NCBI GenBank assembly: GCA_001414345.1
Contig: LLCB01000238.1
Coordinates: 1-64,000, forward strand
Reading direction: 5' to 3'
DNA from: Hymenoscyphus infarciens
Taxonomy: Eukaryota; Ascomycota; Leotiomycetes; Helotiales; Helotiaceae
Length of the DNA stretch: 64,000 bases
Below, piece by piece: positions 21,915 to 33,300 of the stretch. Each line of letters opens with the position of its first letter. Positions within the stretch are counted from its first letter, which is position 1. The position numbers and the translations under genes are program-made. The notes beneath the pieces are model-generated. The model was given only the letters and a program-made list of their open reading frames with translations, was not told where the DNA came from and ran no database searches.

Positions 21915-23425
21915 TCATACAGTACTGCCGATCTCACCAACTCTGATTCTCCCAAACTTCGCACTTGCAGACCTCGAACTTGCTACTAAGTCTTGGGGGT
22001 TCAGAGCAGGAGTGGGGCATGTTCCCCTTTCCGCCCCTTTACCTTCGCCTAATTTGCCATCTAGCCACAGCATACCATTCCTCCTATCATCCCAAACACC
22101 CATTGACATTACCAGTCCTCTCTTCAGTATCTCCGTGATCCTCTCCATGCCCCCAAACTTGTCAAAAGTATTCCTTTCCTCAAATGCTACCTTTTGTTTA
22201 GTACAAAAAGAAGAAGTGATTGAGTCACCTGGCAGCCCCTCAATTTTTGATGACGAGTTTGGGATTTTGATACCATTTTGTAAATAGAAACGTTTTATTT
22301 CCGCGATGGAGCCAGAATCAGTCCCATCAGTGGTGGTAAATTGTGTTACGATCGTGAAGGGTTTGCTCGTATCAACTCCTTTTCCTCCAACTCCATAATA
22401 CCCAGTGTCGCCAAGTCGATACGGGTGGAAAGCACAACCATCGTCATCGCAACTTGACCATTGAGCTGCTGACTCTGGTGAGTCAATACCGCCGCAAAAA
22501 TATCCCAGGCATTGCGTTTGGGATATCGAAGCGCAAGGGTGCAGTCCGAATGAGGAGGAGATCGAGTTTCCCGTGAAGGCTTCCACGTGTGGACAGCAAG
22601 AACCACGAAGTCCAATTCCAGACTCCGCATCATCTGTTGATCTGAAATCCGGGAAGGTAGTCCAGTTTCTTACATTTGCCTTTTTCAAGACCAATTAGTA
22701 ACCTCAGTATCTTTCAATTCCCAAGGGAGACCTACTAGCCCATTCACAAAACGTAAATTCTTTCCACAACTCGCATCACAATACCCAGTTCCATATCTTG
22801 CTCCCGCCTTATTCTCCGGGTATCGAGCCATCCCACCATCTGCGTCCATTGCTAGGAAGTTTAGGTTTGCACTGATTCCACAAGGTAATTTCGACACATC
22901 AACTTCGAAGCTAATTTCGCGGTTGAGAAGTTTGAATATTTGATATGAGGTATCATCGGAGGACATCATAAATAACCGAGAGCCCTTGAACATTGAATAG
23001 TCCATGAGATTCACATATTTGAGACTTCCCAAAAATCAGTCTTCGTCATGCATTTTCATCAGAGACAGATAGACTTACGTGATCGTGTCATTGACAGGCT
23101 TAACTCCCATCTCTTTATAGGTTGAGCCGTCAATGGCGCACAACTGGGTACAAGTTTCATCATTGGCACACAACGTCCCATTCGGATAGTCCTTCTCAAT
23201 CCATTTTCCATCGGTAAAGCAATTGGTGTATGAATTATTGGCGTATTTATGAACCCATCTCCAATTCGCGTCGAAAGTGAGTGAGCCCTTTTGCTTGACA
23301 CAACCTGTTTTTGTGCATGATTCCCAGCTCATGGGTGGGTGTATTTCCGGTTGGAAAGTTGCATATTTTTGGCACTTCGCGAGAGGTAAAAGTAAACATG
23401 AGAAGATTGCGGCCAATGAATACAT
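21915..23425 (-). CDS. Secreted GH7 cellulase homologue lacking the catalytic residues
   Basis: Exons 23425-23079, 23024-22736 and 22679-21915 (introns 54 and 56 nt) give 466 residues. A signal peptide ([18 protein letters not shown]) precedes Gln, the usual GH7 mature start. Family landmarks are present: [70 protein letters not shown], and near the end [16 protein letters not shown] and ERGTC. The length fits a bare catalytic domain, and no CBM1 follows. However, the active-site strand reads [14 protein letters not shown] where active enzymes have GSCCSEMDIWEANS: the nucleophile Glu is His, the Asp is Glu, and the acid/base Glu is Thr. Cys pairs flanking it are kept and no frame damage is seen, so this looks like a maintained non-hydrolytic GH7 protein rather than a decaying one. 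It could bind cellulose or act as a secreted decoy. Confidence 0.9.
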
Positions 23426-24400
23426 AATGAAGGGTTCTGAGACAAAATCGGTAAATGGTTGTAAGGAGAGAGAGCAGAGAAGCGTTCGAAATTTTACGAT
23501 ATATTGTCAAATTGAAGTGTTCTATCTCAAAGATATATCGAGACCGCCAGCCAGCCGGAAAAAAATCCAGACTTCGGTCAAATAACTCTTGATGTACCCC
23601 GCAATCCGTTCCCGAGCTGACGAATCGTAGAGTTAGTTTCATCCCAATACACAGACCCGGCTGTGAATTAATATATTAACATGCTCGTTTAGAAAAACAA
23701 TACTGCCTCGTGCCACCACATCCATGAATGCTCCAAATCTGCTTCCCTTTCATCACCAGAAATGTATAGCGTCAAGACTAAATACTACCTCTTTTGCAGG
23801 GTCATTTGCTCTATTTTTCATAAACTTTTCTGGAGGCATTCATAAATGGCACCAATCGGAAAGTGAGCCGAAGAGATATACAATCAGCCGTTTAGGCTAA
23901 CAATTATTGGCGGCTTCTGACGGTCCGCTTTTTTCGTTGAGATTCGATTGATTGAGGGCTGCCATTTCGGTGCTTGCGGGTGTTGGACTTCCACTTTGGC
24001 TCTTTAGAGGTAGATTTATGTTTTTAACCATGGTGAGTTTGTTGTTGTAACCTTGCAAGAACTAATTCTCAGGTAGTTTCGAACTTTTGTTCTTCATACG
24101 CAATCGAATTATACACCTATTTATATATAGCCCTTTGTAGGTCCTTTGCTTGCTCACCCATGTCAATGAGAACAAATAGGCCAAGGGTGTTCAGGAGGGA
24201 ATTGGGCAGTTATCATTCTATTTGCTGCTTTCTAGGTGCCAACAGCAATGCATGAGGCTTTCAAGTCATTTCAATTCTCTCCAGATGACACGTTCTAATG
24301 ATAAGCAATTGTTTAGACTCATGATGTTTGTTTCTCAATTACTCTGCAACATACACCTACAAATGACAAACGCATTAAAAGGACAACCTTCAGGAGCTAC
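23426..24400. other. Promoter of the GH7 gene and 3' flank of the next
   Basis: About 1 kb upstream of the GH7 start with only short frames. No gene supported. Confidence 0.5.
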
Positions 24401-25306
24401 TCACAGAGAGCAAGGTCTCCGCTTCTTCGCATCAATATCCTCGTTCCCTTCTGTAGTTGAGGTCTGATCCATGACCACTTCAGAACTACCGATTCCATCA
24501 TCAAAAAATGGACCACTTGATTCAACACCTTTCTCAACATTTAGTCCATCATCTTCAAAAATTGGTCCATCATGACTCTCATCTGAGTCTAGAGCTCCGG
24601 CATACAATGCGATATATTCACCGTGCAACCGATCAATTTGCCTCTCCAGAAACCTAATTTCTTCTTCCCTTTGTTCCACCGGTAAAGCCAATGCCCCCGC
24701 AAACGCAAGACCATTCACCTTTCCTATTTGACAAAAGCCTTTGGCGCTAAAGAGTCGTTCCGCCTCAATCAACGGTGCGAGTTTGGCATTCAGGGCACTG
24801 ATATCGAAATCCAAATCTTCCAGAGTATTCATAGCAATCTGCTTTGGGGTAGGACGTAGGATCCTTGGGTGCGATGATAGTAGAACTTCTTTGTTCCAGA
24901 TGCTGATGAGTTTATGATGCATCTTGTACGCTTTGCAAGGTACCCGACAGTTAAGCTTGAGGAGATTGAAGTAGGTGAGTGCTGGCGTATTCGTAGCTGA
25001 TTTTCGCAGGGGAGAAAACAGTGGAGATGAGAAGGGCAGAGCGTCTTGGGTTTTGTCATCGGCCGCCGTGATCTGTCGCATAGTGTTTCTTCTTGGGGTG
25101 GTTGGTGAGGAAAATGCTTCTTCCTTGTCGTCATCCACGTTAATTTGCGACATGGTCTTGCTTCGAAAATTTAGAGGTGAGAAAGACACGACCTCTTGGG
25201 TTTTCAAGTCCGGCTTGATTTGTGACATGACTCGGGCTCTGAAGCTTAGAGGGGAGAAGGACAACGCCTCCTTGGATTTGTCCTCCTGGAGGTTGATTTG
25301 CGACAT
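24401..25306 (-). CDS. Hypothetical protein with four N-terminal MSQI repeats
   Basis: 301 residues from ATG 25306. The frame continues upstream, but a splice acceptor (TTTTTAG) about 12 nt before the ATG points to a 5' UTR intron. The first 105 residues are four repeats of 24-29 residues, each starting M(S/R)QI, then an acidic/Lys stretch, then SFSPL.F or SSP.TP and Arg. SP/TP sites suggest phosphorylation. The rest has a likely coiled coil (EQREEEIRFLERQIDRLHGE) and an acidic tail ending KKRRPCSL. A GTGAGT signal spans the stop codon, so a further 3' exon is possible. No known family. Confidence 0.6.
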   Translation of the reverse strand: MSQINLQEDKSKEALSFSPLSFRARVMSQIKPDLKTQEVVSFSPLNFRSKTMSQINVDDDKEEAFSSPTTPRRNTMRQITAADDKTQDALPFSSPLFSPLRKSATNTPALTYFNLLKLNCRVPCKAYKMHHKLISIWNKEVLLSSHPRILRPTPKQIAMNTLEDLDFDISALNAKLAPLIEAERLFSAKGFCQIGKVNGLAFAGALALPVEQREEEIRFLERQIDRLHGEYIALYAGALDSDESHDGPIFEDDGLNVEKGVESSGPFFDDGIGSSEVVMDQTSTTEGNEDIDAKKRRPCSL

Positions 25307-25917
25307 GGTGTTTGTGGCCCTAAAAACGAACAAGAGGTCAACTTTTTTCCGTTGAGCAGGGCTGACTGTACCGAGATTTATGGATTACCTACCTTTCAAT
25401 CCCAAGTCTTATTCCCACGGGCAAAGCACAGGCGGGTAGTCAGTGAATAAAATGACTGTGGCAAGAGAGAGTTTTGGTGCAAAAGATGTCTTGGCTGATG
25501 AATCTGCATTCAAATCATAAGCGGGCCACTTCGGTTGAATACCTCTGAGAAGATAGTTAGGGAGCTTCAATCGGCTTTTACGGAAATATTAGGCGTGTTC
25601 TTCTTCAGCCCGTTTTCGCTTAAAGGGCGTGCTCAATTCTAAGTGAATAGTTTCATGTCAGTCCCATGGGCCCGGTGCTCGGCTAGGCCTATCTTTTCTG
25701 GTTGGTAAATGTATGATTTGAGGTGGTGTTATGTGATGTTAACAAAACTTCAAGTCCCTATTTCGCTTCTACCTTCTAATAAAACTTCATTTATCCTTCC
25801 TATTGTCCTTGACAGCCTCGTCATACTGGAGTTTAGTATATGCCGTGGCCATAATAGCAAGAATGGGGCTAACATTTTCAAGTCAGTTGAGGAGCAAAAA
25901 CAAACATGTAATTAAAC
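25307..25917. other. Intergenic, no gene
   Basis: Contains the 5' leader intron of the preceding gene and the 3' flank of the microexon gene. A small open frame at 25709-25915 on the plus strand has no supporting feature. Confidence 0.5.
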
Positions 25918-27817
25918 TTACCTGACCGCATTTCCTAAGGCCAATAAAAAAAGGAAAATCCTCCAAACCCTACGCAACAAGCCACTCGGGACTCTCCAAA
26001 ACACAAACACAACCAACCCCCAGAAAGACCAGGCAACATCCCCCCACGTCAAATCCCTCCACAACCGAACGCAATTCTCCCGAAAACGACCATACAATCC
26101 CAGATCTCTAATTCTTATTATTATTAGTAAACTGTAAAGTTAAACCTCTTATGCATAAATTAAATACCTCTTCGCTTCATCCTCCAACCTCTTCCTCTCC
26201 ATCTCCTCCTCCTTTCTCTCTCCTTCCACCATCGTTCTCTCCCCCTTTCGGATAAGAAATCTACAAAGGAGGTGTCAGTAATCTTCAATAGAACAATAAA
26301 AGAGTTCACTTGGACTTACTCCTCAAGTTCAAGCTTTTTTCTTCTCCCAAATTTGCGTTAGTTGTATCTTTAATACATTGGCGGTTGGTTTTGCTCACGC
26401 GAGAGCTCTGTTGAGTAGGCTTTGGTTGTGGCTTGTTAGCAGTGACTTGGGTGCAAAAGTTCAAGGAAAACACTAACTAATTTGCAAGAGCATCCTCACT
26501 GAGTCGGTTGATTTTCAATTAGTAATGATAATTCCCAGAGAATCTGACAACTAACCTCTCCTTCTTCTCCTCTTCACTAGTGGATCGTCAGCAAAATATC
26601 TCTCTTGGGTGTGCCTGTACTCACAAAATCTTGACCTTCTTCTCCCTAGATATGCGACAAATGATTAGTTCTGACAATCATAGAAAGTCTTTGAAAACTG
26701 ACATCGATGTAATCTGTTCATCCCTAAGAAAGGTTGTTAGTAATTGGCAACGTGGAAAAGGAGCAGTTATCTTACTTCTGTTCAATCTGTAGTTCTACAT
26801 GGCTGTTTTAGCATTGAGGTTGACATGTGTGAATGAGCGAGTTCATACGACTCTGAGTTGGCCTGTTGTCTGTTTATGAATAAGAACATCCGCGATATAA
26901 ATACACAGGCGACTAGGTGGACGAACAGCCGGTTCTTCTCAGTCATTCTGTTGCATTAGGTCAGTTAGAGACCAAACAATGGGCGAGTAAGTCACAAACA
27001 ATCGTTCTGTAGTCTCCTCTCTGAATAAAACAGCAGGTCAGTAAATCTGGTAAGGTAGAGTGACCAGAGAGTACCAACGCTGCAATTCGTAACCTCTTCC
27101 TAAAAAAAAGTTGTCAGTAATTGAGAAATGACCAAGAGAGTCAGCGTAGCAAGTAACTAACTCTTCATAAAGCTGTCTCTCACTTCAAGTATTTCAAGTA
27201 AGCAATAAGTTCTGACTGGATGGAGTACAGGTTCACAAACAGGCCGAACTCGGTCCCTGAGGAGAATTTCTTAGTGTATGGATGAATGATGGGGACTTGA
27301 TGAAACATAAATTTCCGCAAGGAGGAATGCTGATTGCGGGACTCTTATTAGAAAGAATCAGATAAAGTGAGTAACACAAGAACAGCACCCGTTGTCGCCT
27401 TACCCGTCTTCAAGTGCCGAAGGCCTGGTTTCCCTGCACAGCTAAGTTAGCCATGAAAGCAATATAAGAAACATGTTTGAATTGACATACGGATGGCGTT
27501 GCTGGCCGGGGGCCGCCATATAGTCCGTTGGTGCAGCTAAATCCAAAAGCTATTAGCACCGCTCTACATGGTTTGGGTACCAAAGTCTGAGAAGACTTAG
27601 GACTTATGGGAAAAGCATGGATAGCAGTGGTACATACACGCAGACATGTTGGTTTGCATAAGGTCGGGAGGGCGGGAAAGTCCAAAGTGTTATCCATTTC
27701 CTTCAACAGCTGGTTCGCACCTTCCTTTGCTGATGTGTCAGGCGAGAACACCAAGAAAATGCTCAGTCGAAACACCACACCCCAATGCATTTGCAGAAAG
27801 CATTTGTTGTATTTCAT
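25918..27817 (-). CDS. Microexon gene encoding a helical, C-terminally hydrophobic protein
   Basis: Proposed exons: 27790-27640 (ATG 27790; another in-frame ATG at 27817), 27536-27491, 27441-27404, 27343-27297, 27256-27237, 27182-27162, 27099-27079, 27020-27000, 26947-26927, 26869-26849, 26802-26776, 26723-26703, 26645-26625, 26576-26556, 26498-26478, 26419-26399, 26343-26320, 26260-26168, 26107-25918. All 18 junctions keep one frame and the sum is 846 nt, 281 residues. Ten exons are exactly 21 nt and phase 2; neighbours are 27 and 24 nt. Introns are 40-103 nt, many with ACTAAC/GCTAAC branch sites. The protein starts with a signal-like hydrophobic segment (MHWGVVFRLSIFLVFSPDTSA), then a Cys/Pro patch, then a charged helix built one heptad per microexon, continuing as EEEMERKRLEDEAKR, and ends with Trp/Phe/Leu-rich hydrophobic segments before a stop at 25918-25920. 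No family is recognised. The 3' half from E6 is the most secure; the start and the 27-nt exon are least certain. Confidence 0.65.
26260..27182 (-). repeat. Exon-intron units at a ~77-bp period
   Basis: Successive exon starts at 27182, 27099, 27020, 26947, 26869, 26802, 26723, 26645, 26576, 26498, 26419, 26343 and 26260 are 67-83 bp apart (mean about 77). The intron sequences have diverged, but length and phase are kept, as expected for old tandem duplication of one exon-plus-intron unit. Confidence 0.55.
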
Positions 27818-28360
27818 TTACAGCTTTCGATGCAAACTAATTCTATATTAAGGGAAGGCTAGAATGAAACAGACACTCGGCTAATGCGCGATGTTTACAG
27901 ACAGTCGTCGCTTTTCCACCAAACTGAAGCATACGGGTAGCATTGGTTGTGTAAATATTCCCTCCACATTTGCGTGCTACATGTTCTTCATATCTATGGT
28001 TTGAAAGAGTATAATTCATACTTATCCATGGATACAATGAGAGCCAAATTCCTGACTACTTACTTTTCGCCCGATGATTGCAGACTTTGGTACGTAGAAG
28101 CCCATCAAGCTTTCGAGACGATCTATCAAAAGACTTCATGCCTTTTTGTGTATAGATGGAAGTTTTGAGGGTGTAGTGTAGATTCCAAAGCTCTATGGAA
28201 TTCCATAAACGTGACTTTTCACGTGTTTCGGAGCGGAAAAACCATACCCTAATTACTACCTACCTAAGAATGACATCAACAGCTAACCGTAGCTTAACTT
28301 AGTCTTCCAACCTAGCTTCCACAATCAACTCATCACTTCCAAATTTCAACTTTCCGCAAA
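27818..28360. other. Divergent spacer upstream of the microexon gene
   Basis: May hold extra 5' exons of the microexon gene; none could be assigned. Short frames only. Confidence 0.4.
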
Positions 28361-28865
28361 ATGAATTTAAGCACAAGCCTCCAAGCAACAATATTCCACT
28401 GTACAATGACATGTAGTATATCCTTCGACTTTGACTTTGTCTTCGACATCGATAGCGTCAATAACACTACCCCTTCTGCTGTGAATACAGTATTCGCAAA
28501 TGGAACGTCATCATTATTACCGCCTAGCGCATTTCCAACAACAACTATATCTATATCCTCATTTATTTACAACCAAATCCTCCCCAACTTAATCAACACC
28601 TGTCACACTTTCATCTCTGGCTTGCTGAAGTCCTATAAAGAAATAGGCGTCTTCATTTTCTACGCCCTTATGATTGGTAAAAGTTCTTCTTAACAACTCT
28701 ACCATCCTTAATAAAGGAACCACTAACTGATTGTTCTACAACTTTCTAGGTGCTGTAGTTAAGTTCCTTGCCTTGCTCGTGGACATTATAAGCTATAGTT
28801 TATGGCCTGAATATGCGTTGAGAAGAAGAGGGAGGGAAGGTGGAGTTGTTAAAAGAAAGTTTTAA
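28361..28865 (+). CDS. Small hypothetical membrane protein
   Basis: Exons 28361-28676 and 28750-28865 (intron 73 nt, GTAAAA..TTTCTAG) give 143 residues. The N-terminus is Ser/Thr/Asn-rich with a short Asp/Phe run; two hydrophobic stretches follow (about 80-97 and 100-125), the second being joined across the splice site (FIFYALMIGAVVKFLALLVD), and the tail is basic (RRRGREGGVVKRKF). Without splicing the frame stops four codons after the donor, so the intron is well supported. It is divergent from the microexon gene. Function unknown. Confidence 0.6.
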
Positions 28866-30366
28866 ATTTTAGTGTAAAGCGTGTAGTTACAAGAGTTTCA
28901 TCACTGATGATGGTGTTCTTTGAATCCTGGGTTTATTGTGCACCACAAAGATTCCACATTCGCCTAGAGAGTAATGCTCGAATCTCATACAGAGCATCAA
29001 TCATAGAGTTCCTCTCAACCAATAGAGTGCTTTCAACAAAAGTGGCTCAATAACCACGACTAAGTGTGTCTTCCAAGCTTACGAAGATCCCTCAACTTCA
29101 CAAATTTGTCTAGATAAATTTACTAGAGTAAAAGTGATCACTGTTCGCTCTCTTATAAACTCTATTGCAGAATGTTCCCCAGATACTTGAGTCTCAACCT
29201 ACTACTAACCTCTTCTTCCAAACAATCATATCTTTCCCTCCTAACCTACCAAAAGCTAGCTTGAATCTTGGTGCTACTCACAGGTAAGCTGTAAATAGGC
29301 GAGGTTTTCCCAATACTATTCCAAGGTTACTATACAACCAGCTCGATCCTTTCCTCCAGCTAGTCATAGGTAACCCACGACCCGTACAAGTAGTCTACAG
29401 ACAGGAAAAGTTTATAACTTGAACTGTTTACTAAGTACTACAATCTACAAATATCGCAGTTTGTTTCCATTCTCTCGCTCTTCGCAGACAATCCATGAAC
29501 AGTCTACTTTCTATGTGTATGTGTTGGTAACCTACGAATAGCCTCACCTTTTCACATAGCTACTCTCAGGTAACCTATGAAGGTTTATTGGACTAGTTAT
29601 TTAAAAGCAAGCTGGGAATGTTGATACTTGTTAGGCAGTTTTCTAGGAAAATAACAAAATTTATTCTTTATACCTACTCCGGGGCTACCGAGGATGAGGT
29701 AGCTAGCCCACGAGTAACATCTTCTTCCTTCCCCAACCACCCGTAGGCACCAACTTAGAAGCTTACAACACCACCATAACACTACCACAACACTACCATA
29801 ACACCACCATATCAACATCACAAAATTCCATCGTAAACCCCCATCACGAGATCCCATTATCCTAATACCATCGCAATCATAAAATTCTTGGGTATCGCTC
29901 TATATCTAAAATTCCATCACGAAATGAAAATGCAATCCAACCCCTCCCCTCTCCCAGAATACCCCAATGCAGAAACCCAGAGAAAATTCCCCGCCGTCGC
30001 CAAAATGCACCTTAACCAGTCCCAATAAAACGCCTTTGATCCCCATCCTTCTATGCAAGCCTGACTAAACGCCACAAGCTGTCAAAAAGTCAATGTGCAC
30101 CCCGAAGTCTCGACAGTGACTGAATGCCCTCGCACCCCATTACAACACCGATCTACGAGAGTTTCCGCGAGGTCCGGTAGCTCATTCCTTCCCAAATTCG
30201 ATCGACCTCGACTGACGAAAGACCAAGGTCGGCCCCGTCCTTCCTTCTTACTTTGCTCTCGAGTCCCATTACAGGAGAGTGGCCAAAAATAAAATTAAAA
30301 AATAAACAAAAAGAAAAACAGAGAAAAAAGGGAAAAGTCCGACAACCCATCTCCACAATCCCCAAA
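28866..30366. other. Gene-free 1.5 kb with short repeated words
   Basis: GGTAACCYAYGA recurs near 29369, 29527 and 29569, and a CACCACCATAACACTAC-type micro-repeat lies at about 29765-29817. No gene or RNA could be identified. Confidence 0.5.
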
Positions 30367-33300
30367 TCACACAGTCCTCCCCCTCTCCACAACAGGTCTA
30401 TCCCCCTCCTCACTCACACCATTCCCACCCCCCGTACTCCCAAGCAACCCCTCCATCGCCCTCATCAACTCCGGAATCCTAAAAGGTTTAGTAACAACAC
30501 TATCCATGCCCTCCTCCCTGGCATTAGCAATCTGCTCACTGCGCGCATTAGCCGTAACAGCCATTACCGGAACATGTCCCCTAATCCTGCCTTCCCTCTG
30601 AAGTTCCCTAATCCTCTTAACACAAGTAAGACCATCCATGACAGGCATTTCAAGATCCATGAGTATGACGTCTAGTTTAACGCCTTTCCCACCCACGCCT
30701 TCCCTACCTACCCCCGAGGAGGAAGTCGATGGGAGAGAGGCGGTAGAGGAATTCGGACCCCGAGAGCTGGCGGACCAGAAGGTGGAGGTCTCGAGGAAGG
30801 CTAGAGCTTCGAGTCCGTGGTTGGCGACTGAGACGATGCAGCCCGCGCTCTTGAGTTGCTTACAGAGCACCTTCTGATTAACAAGGTTATCCTCCACAAT
30901 CAACACATGTCTCGGCCTCTTTTCCACGACCCCTTTCCCCTCCATCCCATCCTCGCTCCTCGGCAACCCAGGGTCGTTCGCAATCCGTTCCAGCGCAGAG
31001 GGAGGAATAAGTCTCGTCTGTGCGCTAAAATCCACAGGCGTACCCGTCCGACTCGGCTCAGGAGCCACGCATCTCCTAGCATGAACATAAAAAGCAAAAG
31101 TACTCCCCACTCCCCTTTCACTCTCTAATCCAATCTGGCCCCCCTGCAACTCCGTCAACCTCCTCGAAATAAACAATCCTAGCCCATTCCCCCCATATTG
31201 AACATGAGTTCTAACACTCGCCTGCGAGAATCTCTTAAAGAGTCTATTCTTCTCATCTTCACCCAGACCACGGCCGGTATCTTGCACTGCTACGGTGATG
31301 TAAACCCATTCGTCCTCCTTTTCATGGGAGTTGGAGATGACATCTTCTTTCTCGGGTTGGATGGAGTGGTGAGTGTCTTTTTCAGAGGAGTGACGTCGGG
31401 CGCTTCCTGCTCGCGGTCGGGATCCGAGGTATTGCAGGCCTCCTGTTTGGCTTTCTGGTCGATGGGTTGAGGCGCCGAGGAAGACTTGGATTTTCCTCTG
31501 CTCCTCGGTTTGCGTAAACTTGATAGCGTTCGTAAGAAGATTAATGAAAACCTGCAGCAATCGACTCGGATCGAGGGTAACCCAATCCACCCCCAGCTCC
31601 TTATAACTCTCCTCAACCCGAACCCGTAACTCAACATTGCATTTCTGCAGTTCACCATCGAACATACGGACGGCATTCTGGATTACATCCAGTGGCTGCA
31701 CTTCAACAGGCGTGATGAAGAGTAGATCCGAGTCTAGTTTCGAGAGGGTCAAAATATCGTCGATAATGCGTTTTTGATGTTGTGCGCAGAGGAGGATAGT
31801 CTGCGCAGCATCGGCGTAGGAGTCGATGATTTCGCGAGGGACGGTGACATCGTTTGTTCCAGCCTCAAACTCAGACAAATTGCATATCCAATCCGCGCAT
31901 TGAATAATAGCACTCAACGGATTCCTCATTTCACTATATCAATTAGCAAATATCCCTATTCCAAATCGAGGAACAAGTGAAAAGGGGGGGGGGGGGTGTT
32001 ACTGAGAAGTCATATCAATAAAATTCTCCTGCTGCTTCTTCAACTCAACCGCCTCCAGCATCCTCCGATTCTGGAAGCCCTCCGCCCACTTCTGTCTTGA
32101 AATATCAGTCATACAACCCAAAATGCCCACCACCTCCCCCCTCGTATTCTTCTCCGCATAAGAGGCGGCAATAATCCACGTATACCCTTGAACCTTTTCA
32201 CCTCCCACAATCTCTTCAACTTCAAAAGGGTGTTTTAAGCGAATTTCAAAGGATGTTGCTTCGCCGTTGAGAAGCTTGCCCCAGTGGAGATCCATGAGTT
32301 CGTGGTCGTCTTCGAGGAGGGTGTCGTACCATGACTGAGAGGGTTAGTGGGTGGAATGGATGGGGGAGGGGGAAAGGGGGTTTACCATCGGATGGGAGAC
32401 GCCGCGGGGATGGCTTGTTAATCTAATCGTAGGATCAGTAATGGCTACAAGTAGCGTGAGAAAGCACATACCTGTAATACTCGTTATTCGCATAAATTAG
32501 AACGCCTGAAGGACTGATATGGAATTGGCCAGCTGGAGATAAGTCCGCCATATCTGAAATATATTGTCAGCACCCCAAAAAAACTATGTGTTATGACATC
32601 ATGTAACGTTGCCAGAGTATAGTTTTTAAGTGTACGGCTCAGATCGTGGACAGATGCATGGAAAGAAACTTACTTCGGAATCTATTTTCCGTCTGAGAAG
32701 CAGCCTGCGTCTGAATAGCCAGCTTCGCAGAAAGATGATACCTATCACGATCCGCCTGTTCAGCCACCATTCTACCTCTTCGAATCTCGTCTTCAAACAA
32801 TAACGCAGCCTATTGACATAATCAATTAGCACTCGGAACCCAAGGAATAAACACAAAGGGAGTAGAAGCCCCAAGCTAGATTTCATAGTTTTATAGGAAA
32901 GTATACTCACAGCCATACCACTAGCCAACTGCCGACTCAACAACTCAACAAACCCCTGATAATCCTCATCATAATTTTTCCAAGGATTAACCCCAAAAAT
33001 CAAAAAGCCCGTCGTACTATCCCCCGTACTCTTAATAGGTAAAAACACAGCAGCTTTATAATGCACATCCCTATCCGGATGATTCAGATGTTTCGCCAAA
33101 GAAAGTGGGAAAGTGCCATCCGCAACGGAAAGAAGGGTCGGCGCATGAGCGTGCACCATCTCCGAGAAATTAGGTATGAATTCCTCCATACTCTCTTCCG
33201 TAGTAAAACGACGAGGAAGAGGCGTTGTGCTGTCCATTTTATTCGGTGTCCCTTGGAGAGAAGCTTCCGTGGGGTTGGTCTCCCGTTTTGCTGGTTGAGG

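Noticed and set aside
26900..26962. Unspliced frame starting MTEKNRLFVH as a short separate gene
   Set aside because: Its first part is the 21-nt microexon at 26947-26927, with a proper donor and phase; the remainder is intron.
30080..30240. Possible tRNA or structural RNA
   Set aside because: Looked for cloverleaf pairing and box sequences in this GC-richer stretch and found none.
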